Shown: positions 9,179-21,616, counted from the first letter of the stretch. The stretch is DNA of 64,000 nucleotides from Brasenia schreberi (GCA_036023115.1 JAYKKT010000048.1:8904501-8968500); one strand, 5' to 3'. Notes: generated from the sequence alone by a model not told the origin. Program-made: numbers and translations.

Positions 9179-12082
9179 CTTTGGGGCAGCCATAGGATAC
9201 TCTTCTGGTAAGAACAACTCCAACTTGAAAACACCACCTAGAAAAGAATCGTAAAGAGAAAAGGTAAAGTTGGTAAATTGTTTTAAATGAAATACTATAT
9301 ACATAACAAGACAGACACTATACTAACGAGTGATGACACTTGAGATGATAAACGGCATGGCTTGTGCACAAATAAACCAAGGAACTGAAGAACAAACTGA
9401 AAGATTGGCCTAAACAGCAGATTCCCGATTTCACAAAAAGAAGGTACGTCAGTCCTTTCTTTGTATGAAAGTTATATGTGCCAGAAAGGCCAAAGAAAGC
9501 TTAAAATTACAAATAAGAATAGAATACGTATAACAAGAAACAGAGCCTCCAGTTATCAGCTAGAGAATTCTATTGCAAACAGGAAGGAAGAACTAAGAAA
9601 TATCAAGGACAAATTCTACTCTGCCGATGTTGAAGGCATACCAGAAGGCACATCCATGGGAAACGTTTGCCGTTTAAAGATAAATTCAAGTTTCATCACA
9701 AGCCAGAATCATAATACAAAATACAAAAGCCCCCCGGCAACCCAGCTTATCCCGAAACCAGTTTTCTTTTCCTTTGCAATGATTTCACATCATCTGTAAA
9801 AATCAGCATAAGAAGCATTATTATTGATAGATCATGATTTTATCATTCACGCATGCCTATTATCATGAACATGGTAGCACCTCTTGTAAGGGTGCACCAC
9901 CTAGGTGCTTAAAATGACAGGTTTTTTCTGGTTGAAGGGAGGGTCGGAGCCTAGAAGAGAAGATCTTACATCATATGCTGGTAACAAGTACCCATTCTAC
10001 AATAGCACCTCAATAGAAGGTAGAACCGATTGTGTATGTTTATCAAATTTATGCAGCATGCTGATGAAGGCCCTCGTCTCAAAAAACAGCAATGACAATG
10101 TCAACAAAGATATGGCTCCTTTACTTCTTTAGACATACTCTGCAGATTTGACTCTCACATGTCCCCAATCAATATTCTCGCTTGCATTTATTTTTGCTGA
10201 AAATTCTACATTTTAGAAAGACAACCATACTTCAGTAAGGTGGACACAATATGCTTCTTGAACATGATCCAGCTGTCAAGATGTTGATATGTAAGAACGT
10301 GTATGTGCTACACTGTGCTACATCAGATATATTCACCCTTTACGGCCTTTTGGACCACAAAGTTAAAGCCGCCTGGATCATAGCCTAATTTCTGTAAAAT
10401 GCAGATCTATTGAAACTTGCTAAATCCTTGCACATATGCACCAACACCAAATAAAATTGCATTTATCATTTCCGATTCTTTTGCCTTGCATTCAACCACG
10501 ATCTCGAGCTTGCCTGTTTCAAATCCTTCCACACAAACATCTCTTTTTGTAGAAGACTGAAACAACCAAATCAAGCCGGACTTAACAAAAACAACAAAGC
10601 ATTTTCCCATACTAGATGGGGTCAGCTACATAGATTATGTCTTCCCATGCTAACAGTTTAACTCAAAAAAAGATACTTTTGTGGTCTTATTCTTCCACTT
10701 TTAACATTTTCACCATCTAGTTTCCCATACCTTCTTACCGAGCTTCTTTTGATCACTTTTTCCCGTGTTCAATCCATGTAGATGATTTTCCCTCATTTTA
10801 TCACCTATTGGTTCCACTTTTAATCTGTTTCTAATAACCTCATTATGAATGTGATCTTTCCTTGTTTGACCATGCATCCATTTTAGCTCTTCAGATCTGC
10901 ACAGACATCTTTTGCATATGTTGATGATTAACTGCTTAACACTTAAAACCATACAACACAAACAGGTCTAATTGCTACTCTAAAATATTTAGCTATATTA
11001 CTATATTCTTGTCGCATTAAGTACCCAATGCACCACTCCGTTCTAACAAACCTACACTAATTATAAGTATGATGTCTCTGTTCCGTATATTTTAGACTCA
11101 TCTACTAACCCAGTGTCATTCGTAAATAATATACACCAAGGTACTTCATTTTGAATATGCTTTGTTAGCTAGAAAATAACTAAGATAAATAAATACAGAC
11201 TTAAAGTAAATCCTTCACGTAGTCCAATATTAATTTCAAAGAAATCATTTTGCACCATTACGTATATATCTTATAAGATTGATGTATGTCAATGAGATAC
11301 ATTTCTTTTACAAGGTTCTTCTAAGAATATCCCTTGACACCCTATCGTAAGTTTTTCTAGATCAATAAATACCATGGCTCTTATTTTGATTCTAAAATGT
11401 TTCATAAGACATCTCAATACGTGAATAGCATCAATAGTAGATCTTCTTGATATAAATACAAATTAGTTCTTTGTTGTACTTGATACCAAAGTTATAAAAA
11501 CCATATCGTGTGTAAACCAATACCATTCAAGTACTTGTATTGCAAAATACCATTTATTGCATTGTATCAGGGCATATCATATGATACAGTACAAGTTTCA
11601 AAAATCATGTTTTTAAATCAAAGTTTGGGCGTGTTTAAACCCCCTCTAGAATAACTTCTTTGGATTCTCTTGCATATCTACCCCTTCTCTCTTCAATACC
11701 AACTCCTTTCTCTCTAAAAGTCACATATGTATTCTATATTCATTAATAGTCATCAATCCTAAGTTGAAGATGTATACACATGATTTGGTTTGTTTAGAAG
11801 TTGAATCCATTGTCTCTTGGTAAGGTGTATATTATAGAACCTTTTCTTGATTTTTAATTTTTTAATGTTTTTTGTGATATTTTTCAAAAAATAATTTAAA
11901 AATCACCATATCAAACAAAGGTATATTAGCACCCAGTGTGATACGGAGCCTCATACAATATTTACGACATTACTTGATACTTGTTTTAACCTTCATTCAA
12001 TAATTCTTTCTCATAATTTCATTGTATCACTAATCAACTTTAGTACCCGATAATTAGCACAATCCTTAATGTCTCCCTTGTT

Positions 12083-12168
<86 letters not shown>

Positions 12169-15004
12169 TGTACCTGTACTCTTTCTCTATACCTCAAATA
12201 TCTTTCGGTTTTTTCATATTTCATTAAATAATCTTGCAAGCTGAGTGAAACCCATTTCTCCTATGGTTTTCCATACTTCTACAAGAATATTCCTTGTTCG
12301 TACAGATTTTACCAACCTTAAGAGCCTCTTTGACTTCATTCCTTTAAATATATCAGTAGAAATTATGGTTTATATACTCCTCTAAGTTGATTAGTTGTCC
12401 CAAGCTAATACAAGTATACATATTTTCATTAAAAAGCTTATGGAAGTAGTTTTCCATCTATTTTTATATCATTTCTTGCCATTAGAATCTCCACATACAA
12501 TTCAATCCATTAAAAAGCCAAACTCCACAAGGCAGACCTACTCAAGCTTGGTAACTAAAGACAAAATTACAAGAAAGAAAAAGAGGCAGTTGTCCAAGAG
12601 TAAGTATTAGTACTGGAGTGAATGTCAAAACTACAACTTGCATTAGTTCAAAGCCAAAAAAACATAGGTAAATCATCCAAATGGATGGAAGAATAGAGAA
12701 CACAGCGAGCATGCATGAGTCCTCAAGCCATTACCTATTTTGAGTTGAGAAGATGTCACGGTTGTCACCCTCTCATGATTGTTATGGATTTCATCCAAAT
12801 AAGATGTTCCCTTCCACGAAGGGAGATGTGCATAATACTGATTTGAGAAACCATTGCATTCAAGTTGTCATGTGGGAGTCTATAAAGTCAACTACATGAA
12901 CTACTAAAGCAAGCAAAATGACTTAAATAATTAGCTTGGAATATGTCCACCGCATGAGTACAAGTTCCTAGAATACCTTCATAAGGAGATTGAGTTGGCC
13001 CAAGGATCATCACATTGAAATATCTCATGTTGTCTTCAGAAGGAGATGCACTAATGCCAGGTGCTGTATTAGGATGAAAAAGAATTAGCATATCAGTTGT
13101 AGAAATTACATAGCTAATCCATGAGACAATGCAACGGATCTTAAGGCTCGAATATATCAAAAGTTTAAAAGAGATTCTTTTTTATGTGAAACAAAGTTTA
13201 AGGACAAATTCGAATGAGATTTATACATAATACAGCATTGGGGAGCATCAAATGGGAGTGGATATTGGGATTCCTTGAATCCCTTGCAGCTGTGGCACCC
13301 ACCGTAGCTTCATAGATATGCGAGTAAGAAGATTAACTGAAATCAGATTGAATTTTGCAAGGCCAATAAGTGAAAAGAGAGAATATCCTTAATTTTTCAG
13401 ATATTAAAATGAAGATGTTAAATGGATGAGTGGTCGCACAAGAAAAGACCATATAATCGTATACGTAATGAGGTTATTAGAAACAAATTGGGAATGACAC
13501 CAATAGATGACACAACAACTAAGCATTTTCCCATACTAGATGGGGTTGGCTACATGGATTCTTTGTTTCCATAGATCCCTATCGTGTGCCATGTTAGCAG
13601 TTAACTCACAATAAGCTAGATCATTCTTTATTGTTTCTTTCCAACACTTTTGTGGTCATCCTCTAGCTCTTTTAATACTTTCCAAATATGATATTCTCTC
13701 ATTTTATCCTCTATTGGGGGCACATAGAAAGACATCCAAAAGAAGCTCCGGTAAGAACGTATGAGAAACTAGATTGTGAAAATGTTAAATAAGAAGAGGA
13801 AGACAAGAAAGTATTGGAAGGAAACAATAAAGAATGATCTTGACTTAACTGTTAGCATGACACTTATCGAGTTCTATGGAAACAAAGAATCCATGTAGCA
13901 TACCGGCCCCATCTAGTATGAGAAAAGAATTAGTTGTTAGTTGTTGTAAAAAATCATTTAAATTTTGAAACCTACAAAGCCATTTGAAAAAAAAACACCA
14001 CAAAAACATTTTAAAACAATTTTTTAGTTAATTTAGAAATTATATGGGAGTACACTTTCTTCAAATCCGTGACAAAGTCATCATTGTCATATAACTGAAA
14101 ATCTAAATTAGAGTTATAGAACCTGACCGCCTCGACTGGAATAAATGATATTTCCAAACATAAATCTGAACATAGTAAGATGGAGGATTTAAGTTGTCAT
14201 TGACATTCTTCATTGGAAACATCCACATCCCAAAGCTAATCACATATTTGCTTCCCGTCAGACCAAGGAGTGGTTATGCTCATCGGTAGACATTGTGGAA
14301 GAGATATGACGATGAGTATCTCTTTAGTGGAACGTTGAATTGAAACTAGACTAAAAATTCACAGAAAACGGGAAATTGGGCAGAACACATGTAAGATCGA
14401 TTGCCTTAGGACCCCATTGTGGTCCATGATCGTAACAAAAGAGGAGACCGGAAAAGCCGGACAGGAAAAAGGAGAGAGCTACCCGTTATCAAACCGAAGA
14501 AGCCCAATAAATCAAATGATTCAAAGTCAAGGAAACAAAGCAGTGACAAGTTTCATCCATAAGTTCCAACACACAAAGGTCACAAGAAAGAGTAAGAATG
14601 AACTTAAAACCCTTAATTTCACCAACAAAGAGAAAAAACTGATACACGGAGGAAAAAAATCCAGCAAAAAGCCCAACCACAAAAATCAAGAGAAGAAACA
14701 CGAGAACACCGATTAATCTGATCTAGTAACACCGATACCTAGGCAAATGACGGACAATACCTGGTTCACTGAGCAGACGTTGAGTTTCCTGCATAGAAAC
14801 AACGAAATCCCCATCAAGAGCACGAAGGGAACGGAAATCAACCTCAGAAAACCAAAGAACCGAAGGATCTGGACCCAATCAACCCAGTAAAAAAATCGAA
14901 ATTCTCGCTATCAATTCCATCACAAGGAAAAAAGCAAAAAAAAAAATGAAGGAAGAAACAACCGCTACCTTGATGATCCTCCTTGGTAGATTGCTGTTGG
15001 CCAT
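9179..15004 (-). CDS. UBC36-like: Ubiquitin-conjugating enzyme E2, UBC13/UBC35-36 type, 5' exons only
   Basis: Four exons on the minus strand: 15004-14969 ([12 protein letters not shown]), 14788-14761 (ETQRLLSEP), 13063-12977 ([20 protein letters not shown] then LGPTQSPYE) and 9237-9179 ([20 protein letters not shown]). All junctions have GT-AG signals and compatible phases, and no stops are seen. The peptide matches the N-terminal half of plant UBC13 orthologues (Arabidopsis UBC35/36). With a UEV partner these enzymes build Lys63-linked ubiquitin chains in DNA-damage tolerance and signalling. The catalytic Cys motif (about residue 87) and C-terminal half are not in the window, so the next intron exceeds 9 kb. 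Introns hold LINE copies, a MITE and microsatellites. Confidence 0.9.
11487..11970. mobile_element. hAT-like MITE nested in the LINE
   Basis: The LINE sequence breaks at 11486 and resumes after 11970. The break is bounded by TACTTGATAC on both sides (11477-11486 and 11971-11980), consistent with an 8-bp core duplication. The ends are imperfect inverted repeats (AAAGTTATAAAAA against AATGTCGTAAATA). Inside each end is a TATC-rich subterminal tract, including GGGCATATCATATGATACAG. This resembles the GGGCGTATCGTATCGTATCG tract of the hAT at 5086, so it may be a non-autonomous relative. Confidence 0.7.
12085..12165. repeat. (TA)n microsatellite
   Basis: About 40 uninterrupted TA units within the intronic LINE remnant. 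Confidence 0.95.
13395..13940 (+). mobile_element. RTE LINE 3' piece with an opposite-strand RTE piece inside
   Basis: Plus-strand LINE 3' sequence (e.g. ATGAGGTTATTAGAAACAAA at about 13465) stops near 13504 and resumes near 13723, ending in the 3' signature and a GTTGTTAGTTGTTG tail at 13935. Between them, 13505-13722 is a minus-strand RTE 3' end starting CAACAACTAAGC. This is either an insertion or a fold-back rearrangement. It lies in intron 2 of the UBC13-like gene. Confidence 0.75.
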
Positions 15005-15075
15005 CTCGGGCGACCTCGCAGAAACAGTAGAGAGGGAGAGAGAGTCGAAGACTAAACGGGTGCTATAATTACCTG
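15005..15075 (-). promoter_or_regulatory. Probable 5' leader and core promoter of the UBC13-like gene
   Basis: Directly upstream of the ATG at 15004 the coding-sense strand has a CT-rich tract (complement of GAGAGGGAGAGAGAG), common in plant 5' leaders. A TAATTATAGC sequence about 65-70 bp upstream is a possible TATA-like element. No transcript evidence is available here. Confidence 0.35.
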
Positions 15076-15452
15076 CCGCCCTGATGACATAGGATTTATC
15101 ACTGTCTTGTCCCCCTCTGATTCTCGGCCTATGGGTGCACTATTACGTATCTACCACTCACTCTTTTTGCTAAGACGATTGTAGGCTTTGTCCTTCATTG
15201 CATATGTAATGTTGAGATTGAACGAGTCCTTGATGCGGGCAACAAAGGACACGATATATTGGTAGATGAAGCACATACGGATCGGGTCCTTCTCCTCTTA
15301 TGATCCAATTTCAGCACTTGAAAAATAAAAACCATTATAAGTACGCATGGCAATATTGGCCCATCCCGGTTCAATTCGGGGTGGGTATTATCGAGTTTGA
15401 CTAGGTTCGGGTTTGAGTTAGAGATATCTTTACATAATAAGTACCCAACTCG

Positions 15453-15478
15453 TATATATATATATATATATATATATA
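15453..15478. repeat. (TA)n microsatellite
   Basis: About a dozen TA repeats after a block of GGGT/CCCAT-rich repetitive sequence at 15350-15440. The 15.48-15.80 kb stretch beyond it is AT-rich with nothing recognisable. Confidence 0.85.
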
Positions 15479-15820
15479 GGGAGAGAAAAAAATTGATATA
15501 TGCGTATTTAATAAGGAAGGTTTGAATTTAAAAAATAAAAAACATCATACCTGGCATTTAATGTACATGACATTAAATGATTTTAAAATTTAAATCTTCA
15601 CTCAAAGATTTTTATCATTAATCATGTCAATCGAACAATAAAAATGTTTAAACGGATTTAAGTATGAATTAGGGTCTCTCTACCTACATATTTATATTTA
15701 TACATACAAGTATATTAAAATTTAACCCTCCATGTTGAAAATTTGAAAGTTTGATCCAAAAGGTCTAAGTACGACATATGGACGGGCATGACACTAGAAA
15801 GATAGCTTTCGCACTCGCAC

Positions 15821-15935
15821 TCGGGGTGTTAGCTCAATTGGCAGGGCTGTTGACTTGGCATGTTATAGACCACAAGTTCAACTCCGGAAGCATACATGCC
15901 TGGCTTCAGCATTGTGGATTTTTGTATACTCTACG
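15821..15935 (+). mobile_element. tRNA-related SINE head
   Basis: An A-box-like TTAGCTCAATTGGCAGGG at about 15829 and a B-box-like AGTTCAACTCC at 15885, about 50 nt apart as in a tRNA promoter. There is no proper cloverleaf, so this is a SINE head rather than a tRNA gene. The 3' end is not defined. Confidence 0.6.
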
Positions 15936-16139
15936 TTTTAAATGACCAACAATTTCTTGGGTTAAATAACTAGCTCCCAACTATTCTGTTCGAGCCGAGT
16001 CAGCCTGCTAGTGGGTAATGCTTTCACCATACCATTTCTTCCATTTGCAAGATTCGAACCCAAAACCTTGCTTAAAGGGACATGTGCCGAACCACTTGAA
16101 TCAACGAGGCATCAATGAAGACAAATAATTTTGTTTACA

Positions 16140-16275
16140 TGAAAAAAAATATTGTTACAACAGGAGGCCGAAGCCCAATGCACACACCCACACATGCACC
16201 CTCTGGGAGTCGAACACCACACGAGCAGCAACGAACCTAGATCACCCTGATGTTGAGCCAACTCTCTTGGTACGA
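16140..16275 (-). mobile_element. tRNA-related SINE
   Basis: On the minus strand: A-box-like TTGGCTCAACATCAGGG, B-box-like TGTTCGACTCCC, then a GGGTGCATGTGTGGGTGTG body. The same body follows the same boxes in the copy at 45050-45165, so this is a dispersed family. Confidence 0.65.
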
Positions 16276-16984
16276 AAAATGTTTTATGTATACCTTTAAA
16301 CAACATATGCATGAATGGCATTTGCGATTGCTTTTTAGAAAGCATCAGATCAGTTTGATGCACCTGAGATTCTATTTCTTTATCCAATGAAAGAACGCCA
16401 ATTTTTAAAAAAATCAATAACACGTAGTGACCAAAATATGATACTATAATTTTATACTATACGTATAACTCGTATATTTAGTATTGAATTTTTTTTTAAA
16501 TGAAAATTTTTAAAACCCGCCCCACCCGAAACAAATTTCTGAATTTGCCACTGTATGCACCCCGGAATCGAATTGGCTACCTACGAGTGAGCATTCCAAG
16601 GTCCTATCAGGTGAATAGAGGCTTCGAGTTCAAAGCCACCACCACCGGCGGGGCATGGATATGTTGTAGATTCATTAGGTGGAAGCGTAGAAGGCACAAT
16701 CGCGGATCAACATTTAACTGAGGCAGGGAGACATCTGCCCCACCAGAAAGATGGAAAATTAACAAAAAGAATCGAACTCCAAGGTGGAATGCGTGGAGCT
16801 ATAGTGTTTTGGCCGACTGTAGAACAAATTTTCTTTTACAATGGAGAGGCCGAAGCCGCATGCATCACCATGAGTTCAATAATGAAATTGTGGTACATGC
16901 TCAATTCTATTCATGTTCAAATCTACTCAAACCTTTTAATAAGATAAATATTATGTTAGACATAGAATTTATCTCTGTTAGTTA
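16276..16984. other. Unassigned repeat-like intergenic DNA
   Basis: Contains short open frames without recognisable similarity. The frame at 16500-16721 has a basic, biased composition and no family resemblance. Confidence 0.35.
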
Positions 16985-17432
16985 AAATAAAAAGGGGATA
17001 TCATTGAAGTTGGAAGGTAAATATTATGCAATTAGACCTACTATGTTTTATGGTTATGAGTATTGGGTAGTTGTTAATCATAACATGTGCAAAAGATGTT
17101 TGTAGTAGAAATGAAGATGTTGAGATAGATAAATAGTCACATAAGGCAATGAGGTTATTAGAAACAAATTGGAGATATCACTAATACTGGATAAAATGAG
17201 GGAAAATAGTTTAAGATGGTTTGAATATATAAAAAGACGACCAAAAAAAGTTCACGTAAAAAGATATGAAAAACTATATTTTGAAAATGTTAAAAGAAGA
17301 AAATAATGACCACAAAAGTGTTGTAAAGAAACAATAAAGAATGATCTAATTTATATTGAGTTAACTGCTAGCATGGCACATCTGAAAATAAAGAATCCAT
17401 GTAGCCGACCTCATTTAGTACGAGAAAAGTTG
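16985..17432 (+). mobile_element. Degenerate RTE LINE 3' end
   Basis: Recognisable, heavily mutated LINE C-terminal coding: ACTATGTTTTATGGTTATGA, ATGAGGTTATTAGAAACAAA, CAATAAAGAATGATCTA, and the terminal AATCCATGTAGCCGACCTC. Most CpG positions and frames are lost. Confidence 0.8.
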
Positions 17433-18097
17433 TATCATTATATTTTTTGTACTTTATATTTAATATATAATAGTACATTTGCTTTTTAAATCCAAATCTT
17501 AATCATTGATCATGTTGATCGATCAAAAATATGTTTAAGTGGATTTAATTATGGATATAATAGAACATATACTACTATATATAATATAAGAGATATGAGT
17601 CCATGTAGACACTCATTCATGCTTAAACTCACTTAAAAATCTATATTATTTTATCAATATTAGAGTTTGAATTTAAAAAATATTGAAAATGCATGGATAC
17701 ACTAAATACGAAGCACTAAAGCAAAATAATATTTTAAATTCAAATCTTGATGGAAATTGGTAGAAATCTTTATATAGATTTGAGCATAGATAGAGAATCC
17801 CTTCTTTTAGTCGACTCTCTAAAGGAAGATCGGACAAAAGCCAAATGGATCTGCCAATCATGCAAGCCAAATCCATAAAACGGCCCCAAACTATCCATTC
17901 CACATCGAGCAAGCAAAGGTGCAACCGAACGATTATGTAAATTGGACCGTCGACGTCAACCAGTCAGCGTGAAAACGATGCCGACATGACAACGTGGGGT
18001 TACCGACCTTTGTCTCATTTATACGATCATTGACCACATAGACTAATTTGTCCTGATTCATTTCCCTTAATGACAGAAGTATCCTCAAAAGATTTAT
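17433..18097. other. Unassigned AT-rich DNA
   Basis: No supported gene. A minus-strand 83-residue frame at 17673-17924 shows no recognisable domain. Confidence 0.35.
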
Positions 18098-18500
18098 GTA
18101 CAACAACAACTAAGCCTTTTTTCCCATACTAGACGGGGTCGGCTATATAGATTTCTTGTTTCCACATAGCTCTATCATGTGCCATATTAGCAATTAACTC
18201 ACAATAAGCTAGATCATTCTTTATTGTTTCTTTCTAACGCTTTTGTGGTCGTCCTCTACCTCTTTTAATACTTTTCAAATTTAGTTTTTCATACCTTTTT
18301 GAAGGTTCTTCTTCTGATATTTTTTTATATGTTCAAACTATCTTAAACAATATTCTTTCATTTTATCCTCTATTGGTGCCACTCGTAATTTGTTTCTAAT
18401 AACCTCATTATGTACATGGTCTTTTCTTGTATAACTACTCAACCTCAATATCTTCATTTTTGTCACAGACATCTTTTGTACATGTTGACCTCATAAGGTT
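18098..18500 (-). mobile_element. RTE LINE 3' end
   Basis: Starts with the reversed tail ACAACAACAACTAAGCC and the 3' signature CCCATACTAGACGGGGTCGG, then runs on the minus strand through the C-terminal coding region to TTTTGTACATGTTGA at about 18475. It is 5'-truncated. Confidence 0.9.
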
Positions 18501-18884
18501 TCTGTGACTCCAGAAATTTGGGTTTTCATATGACCATGGTTCTTGATCTCAATAGTTATTCAAGCTCCTAGAGGTGATGTGGTCAGTCTTCTCAAAGCCA
18601 CTCATGAGGGATGAAGCCACGACTCTATTGAATCTTTTATGATGTCATTTTTCACTTTTTTGAGATTGAAAAAGCTAGATAGGAGTTAGATTTTATAGTT
18701 ATATATTTGACAAAATTAGCTTAAGTTGAGATCAAAAGAACTCTAAAAGGATCACTCCCAGACTGATTTCTGATGTTTGTGTGATATATACAACCTTTGC
18801 TAATGGATGTACCTGTTAGGCCCACACTGTAATTTAAAAAAAAAAATTACTTTTTATAAGATTTTTTTTTTAATACTAGAACCG

Positions 18885-19040
18885 ACAGTTTTGGTTTGGT
18901 GAATGGTGAAACTAGGACTGGGCTGGGTGAGTCTCAGTTTCGGGTATGGTTCTTATATCACCGGTTCTGGGTCCAGTCAGTTCATGGCCTGGTTTGGTTC
19001 CGTTTGGAATCATTGGGCCGGTTAGGAACTGGTCATGTCT
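18885..19040. repeat. Diverged MITE relative (GACATG family)
   Basis: A block rich in GGTTTGGT, CCGGTTCTGG and GGGCCGGTTAGG ending GGTCATGTCTAGCCC, the same end type as the MITE at 8444-8741. The left end and a target duplication could not be found. At 18501-18884 nothing is recognised. At 19041-19788 there are only low-complexity GGGT/CCCAT repeats and a SINE-like B box (GAGTTCGATACCC) near 19650. Confidence 0.5.
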
Positions 19041-19788
19041 AGCCCTACCCATGGGGACTAGTCACTGGATCCAATCATACTCAAATTGGATGGGATTACC
19101 CAGTTTGATTGGATCGAGTTTGGGGCATAGAAAACCAATATGAGATAAGATGTAGCAAACATATGCAGGATCCAAAATTCGCGTATGAGAGAGAGGGAGA
19201 TTGAATTTTCAAATTTTCAATTATTTAACCATAATAATTTACAATTCATTACTTTTATCCTTTAACTATGTTGTTGGGTTAGAATTGGGGCAAAAGGCAT
19301 TTGTACCCGTTTTATACCCGCGAGGGGATGCCCATCCCAATAATAGTGGATCGGGTATGGGGGCACAAAATTGAGGTTTAAGTATAAGGCCAATCATTCT
19401 CGTCTCGGCCTGCCTCATTGCCATCCTTAGTTCTTGATCTCACCTCCTAAGAGCTCCACCAACCGGAAAAATGAAAAACTCGATTAAACCTATTACCATC
19501 GATTTTAGATCCCACTAAGTATTGGTCAAGGCTTGATTTTAGTTTCAACTCTTTGAAGGGCAGCTTCTTCAAGCCATTAAAAATCAAAGGATCTTGTACA
19601 AAGAGCAATAACTCATGAGGCTAGGGTTTGACTCACAAGTTGAAGGTCATGAGTTCGATACCCATGGCATGCATTTCCCTTCGGCCTCCCCATTGTACTA
19701 GAAAATGAAAAACAAAAGAATCAAGTTAGGTTTAGGTACGAATTTAAATGTCCGCTAACAATCATTTGTAAGCCAAGCCATACTAAGA

Positions 19789-19856
19789 TACCATGTTCAT
19801 ATATTGTTTAATGAACCATGCATGTACCATGTTCATATATTGTTTAGCGAACCACA
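19789..19856. repeat. 36-bp tandem direct repeat
   Basis: TACCATGTTCATATATTG occurs at 19789 and 19825, each followed by TTTA and GAACCA. Two units with a few differences. Confidence 0.8.
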
Positions 19857-20178
19857 TATAGACAAGTCCAACGATCCAAACCATAAGCGACTTGATTCAT
19901 TTGCCAATGCTGATTGAACCCACAGTGAAATCTCCATATACACAAGCAAGGTCATGAGTTTATGCCAACGTGAGCTGACCCATTTCCATCTGGATCAGCC
20001 CGGTTCTTGCACCCTTCCCCTCTGTAGATGGATTGGTAATCGGCAGAGAAAGTAGACCGGTAGACTTTGTTAGACTAACGGTGTTGCATTACTGAATATG
20101 AACTCAGTAAAAGGCTAGAATAAGAAAATACGCAAGCATGGAAAACGAGCACACAAAGTACCAAAAACAAAAAAGATT

Positions 20179-20250
20179 TCCGTTGCCGGGACTCGAACCC
20201 GGGTCTCTCGGGTGAGAGCCGAGTATCCTAACCAACTAGACTACAACGGA
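20179..20250 (-). tRNA. trnE-CTC: tRNA-Glu (anticodon CTC)
   Basis: 72 nt on the minus strand with a full cloverleaf. The acceptor stem TCCGTTG/CAACGGA is perfectly paired. The anticodon arm is CTCGG-CTCTCAC-CCGAG with anticodon CTC, and the T arm is CCGGG-TTCGAGT-CCCGG. The A box (TAGTCTAGTTGG) and B box (GGTTCGAGTCC) are intact, and a T6 Pol III terminator follows within about 10 nt (AATCTTTTTTG). CCA is not encoded, as expected for a nuclear gene. It looks functional. Confidence 0.97.
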
Positions 20251-20794
20251 TTCGTGACCAAATTGATCCTAAATTATTAAAATAGTTTAGTGGTGGAAAC
20301 GCACTCTCCCGAACATATAAAAATCTTCTTTCCTCCTCCTAAAGCAGATATCAGTTGGGCTTATGTTCTGTATATCTCTCTACATGAAAGTGGCATTCTG
20401 TTCGGTTTTCGACAACATGATGCTATATAATTTCTGATGTGCTTATGATTTCAAATTGAACCTCGAGGACAAAGAAAAAAAGTTCGACCGCGATCCAAGC
20501 TATGCAAGCCCGGGCAGGGAAAATTGTTATTACAGGAGACTGGACTCCGAGCAAAGCCAATGTAAAGAATATTCATTTCTCTCTTAGTTACCGAAGAAGT
20601 GTACACGAGAGGCGAGACATTGTCATACACCCATGTTACCACGGTGGAACCCTTAAGTGGCTCGGTAAGGAGACGGTAAGGGTGCAACTAATGTTTCAGG
20701 TTGTGTTTGTGTCGTGTGAGATCATGTTTGATAGAAACAGGTCAACACAAACATACATCATTTGTTTTACTTTGGATAGGCATGTGCACGGGTT

Positions 20795-21598
20795 AACTCC
20801 GCTCATGTAAGGATCACCCTTGCATTGCCGGTCCCAAACCCGGATAAAGGAGGAGGGTTGTGTTAGGCTTTCGACAGCCAGCGTAAAACTTCGTCGGATT
20901 TTTATAACATGGATTACAAAAATTATGAACATTGCTTTGGGGCATCCCCGCCTAGCAACGTGCTGCAGAGCTCGAAGGCAGGAAGAAGTAAGCAAGGGCC
21001 ACTACATTTTCGACCGAAAGTGATGGAAGAATTGATAGAGATGTTATATATAGAATTAATGCTGGTTAGTTAAAATGGAGAGGAGCATCAGGTATTCTTT
21101 GTGATAAGAAGATACCATTAAAATTAAAAGGTAAATATTATAGAGCAGCAATTAGGCCTGCCATGTTTTATGGTTTTGAGTGTTGGGCAATTAATCATCA
21201 ACATGTACAAAAGATGTCTGTGACACAAATGAAGATGTTGAGATGGATGAGTGGTCATACAAGAAAAGACCGTATACATAATGAGGTTATTAGAAACAAA
21301 TTAGGAGTGACACCAATAGAGGATAAAATGAGAGAACATCATTTAAGATGGTTTGGACATATGGAAAGAAGATCAAAAGAAGAACATGTAAGAAGGTTTA
21401 GAAAAACTAAATTTAGAAAGTATTAAAAGAGGTAGAGGACGACCACAAAAGTGTTGGAAAGAAACAATAAAGAATGATCTAGCTTATTGAGAGTTAACTG
21501 CTAACATGACACACGATAGGGATATGTGGAAACAAAGAATCTATGTAGCCGACCCTGTCTAGTTTGGGAAAAGGCTTAGTTGTTGTTGTTGTTGTTTG
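20795..21598 (+). mobile_element. Internally deleted RTE LINE with 18-bp target duplication
   Basis: Flanked by the identical 18-mer TAGGCATGTGCACGGGTT at 20777-20794 and 21599-21616. It has the LINE 5' leader (20795 to about 21015, colinear with 1842-1615 reversed). At about 21018 it jumps to the C-terminal coding region (GGAAGAATTGATAGAGATGT) and continues to the 3' signature and TTG tail. A frame at 21163-21426 still reads MFYGFECWAINHQHVQKMSV. The endonuclease and RT core are missing, so it can only have moved in trans. Confidence 0.92.
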
Positions 21599-21616
21599 TA
21601 GGCATGTGCACGGGTT

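Larger units (their letters stand above)
10580..12490 (-). mobile_element. Degenerate RTE LINE in the UBC13-like intron 3
   Basis: From the 3' signature (CCCATACTAGATGGGGTC at about 10610) through RT segments to the linker. Recognisable blocks include ATAACCTCATTATGAATGTG near 10840, GGTACTTCATTTTGAATATG near 11140 and AGAGCCTCTTTGACTTCATT near 12320. Frames are heavily interrupted. It is split by a hAT-like MITE at 11487-11970 and contains a long (TA)n expansion at 12085-12165. Confidence 0.8.

Noticed and set aside
12395..12610. 71-codon plus-strand frame in the UBC13-like intron
   Set aside because: It begins in the LINE remnant on the opposite strand and has no similarity of its own.
15831..15895. 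Possible tRNA gene at 15.83 kb
   Set aside because: A- and B-box-like motifs are present but acceptor and anticodon stems do not pair, so it is treated as a SINE head.
20696..20995. Frames on both strands around 20.5-21.0 kb, also mirrored at 1639-1842
   Set aside because: They fall in the LINE 5' leader, which recurs in the copy at 1-1842; no protein is conserved between them.
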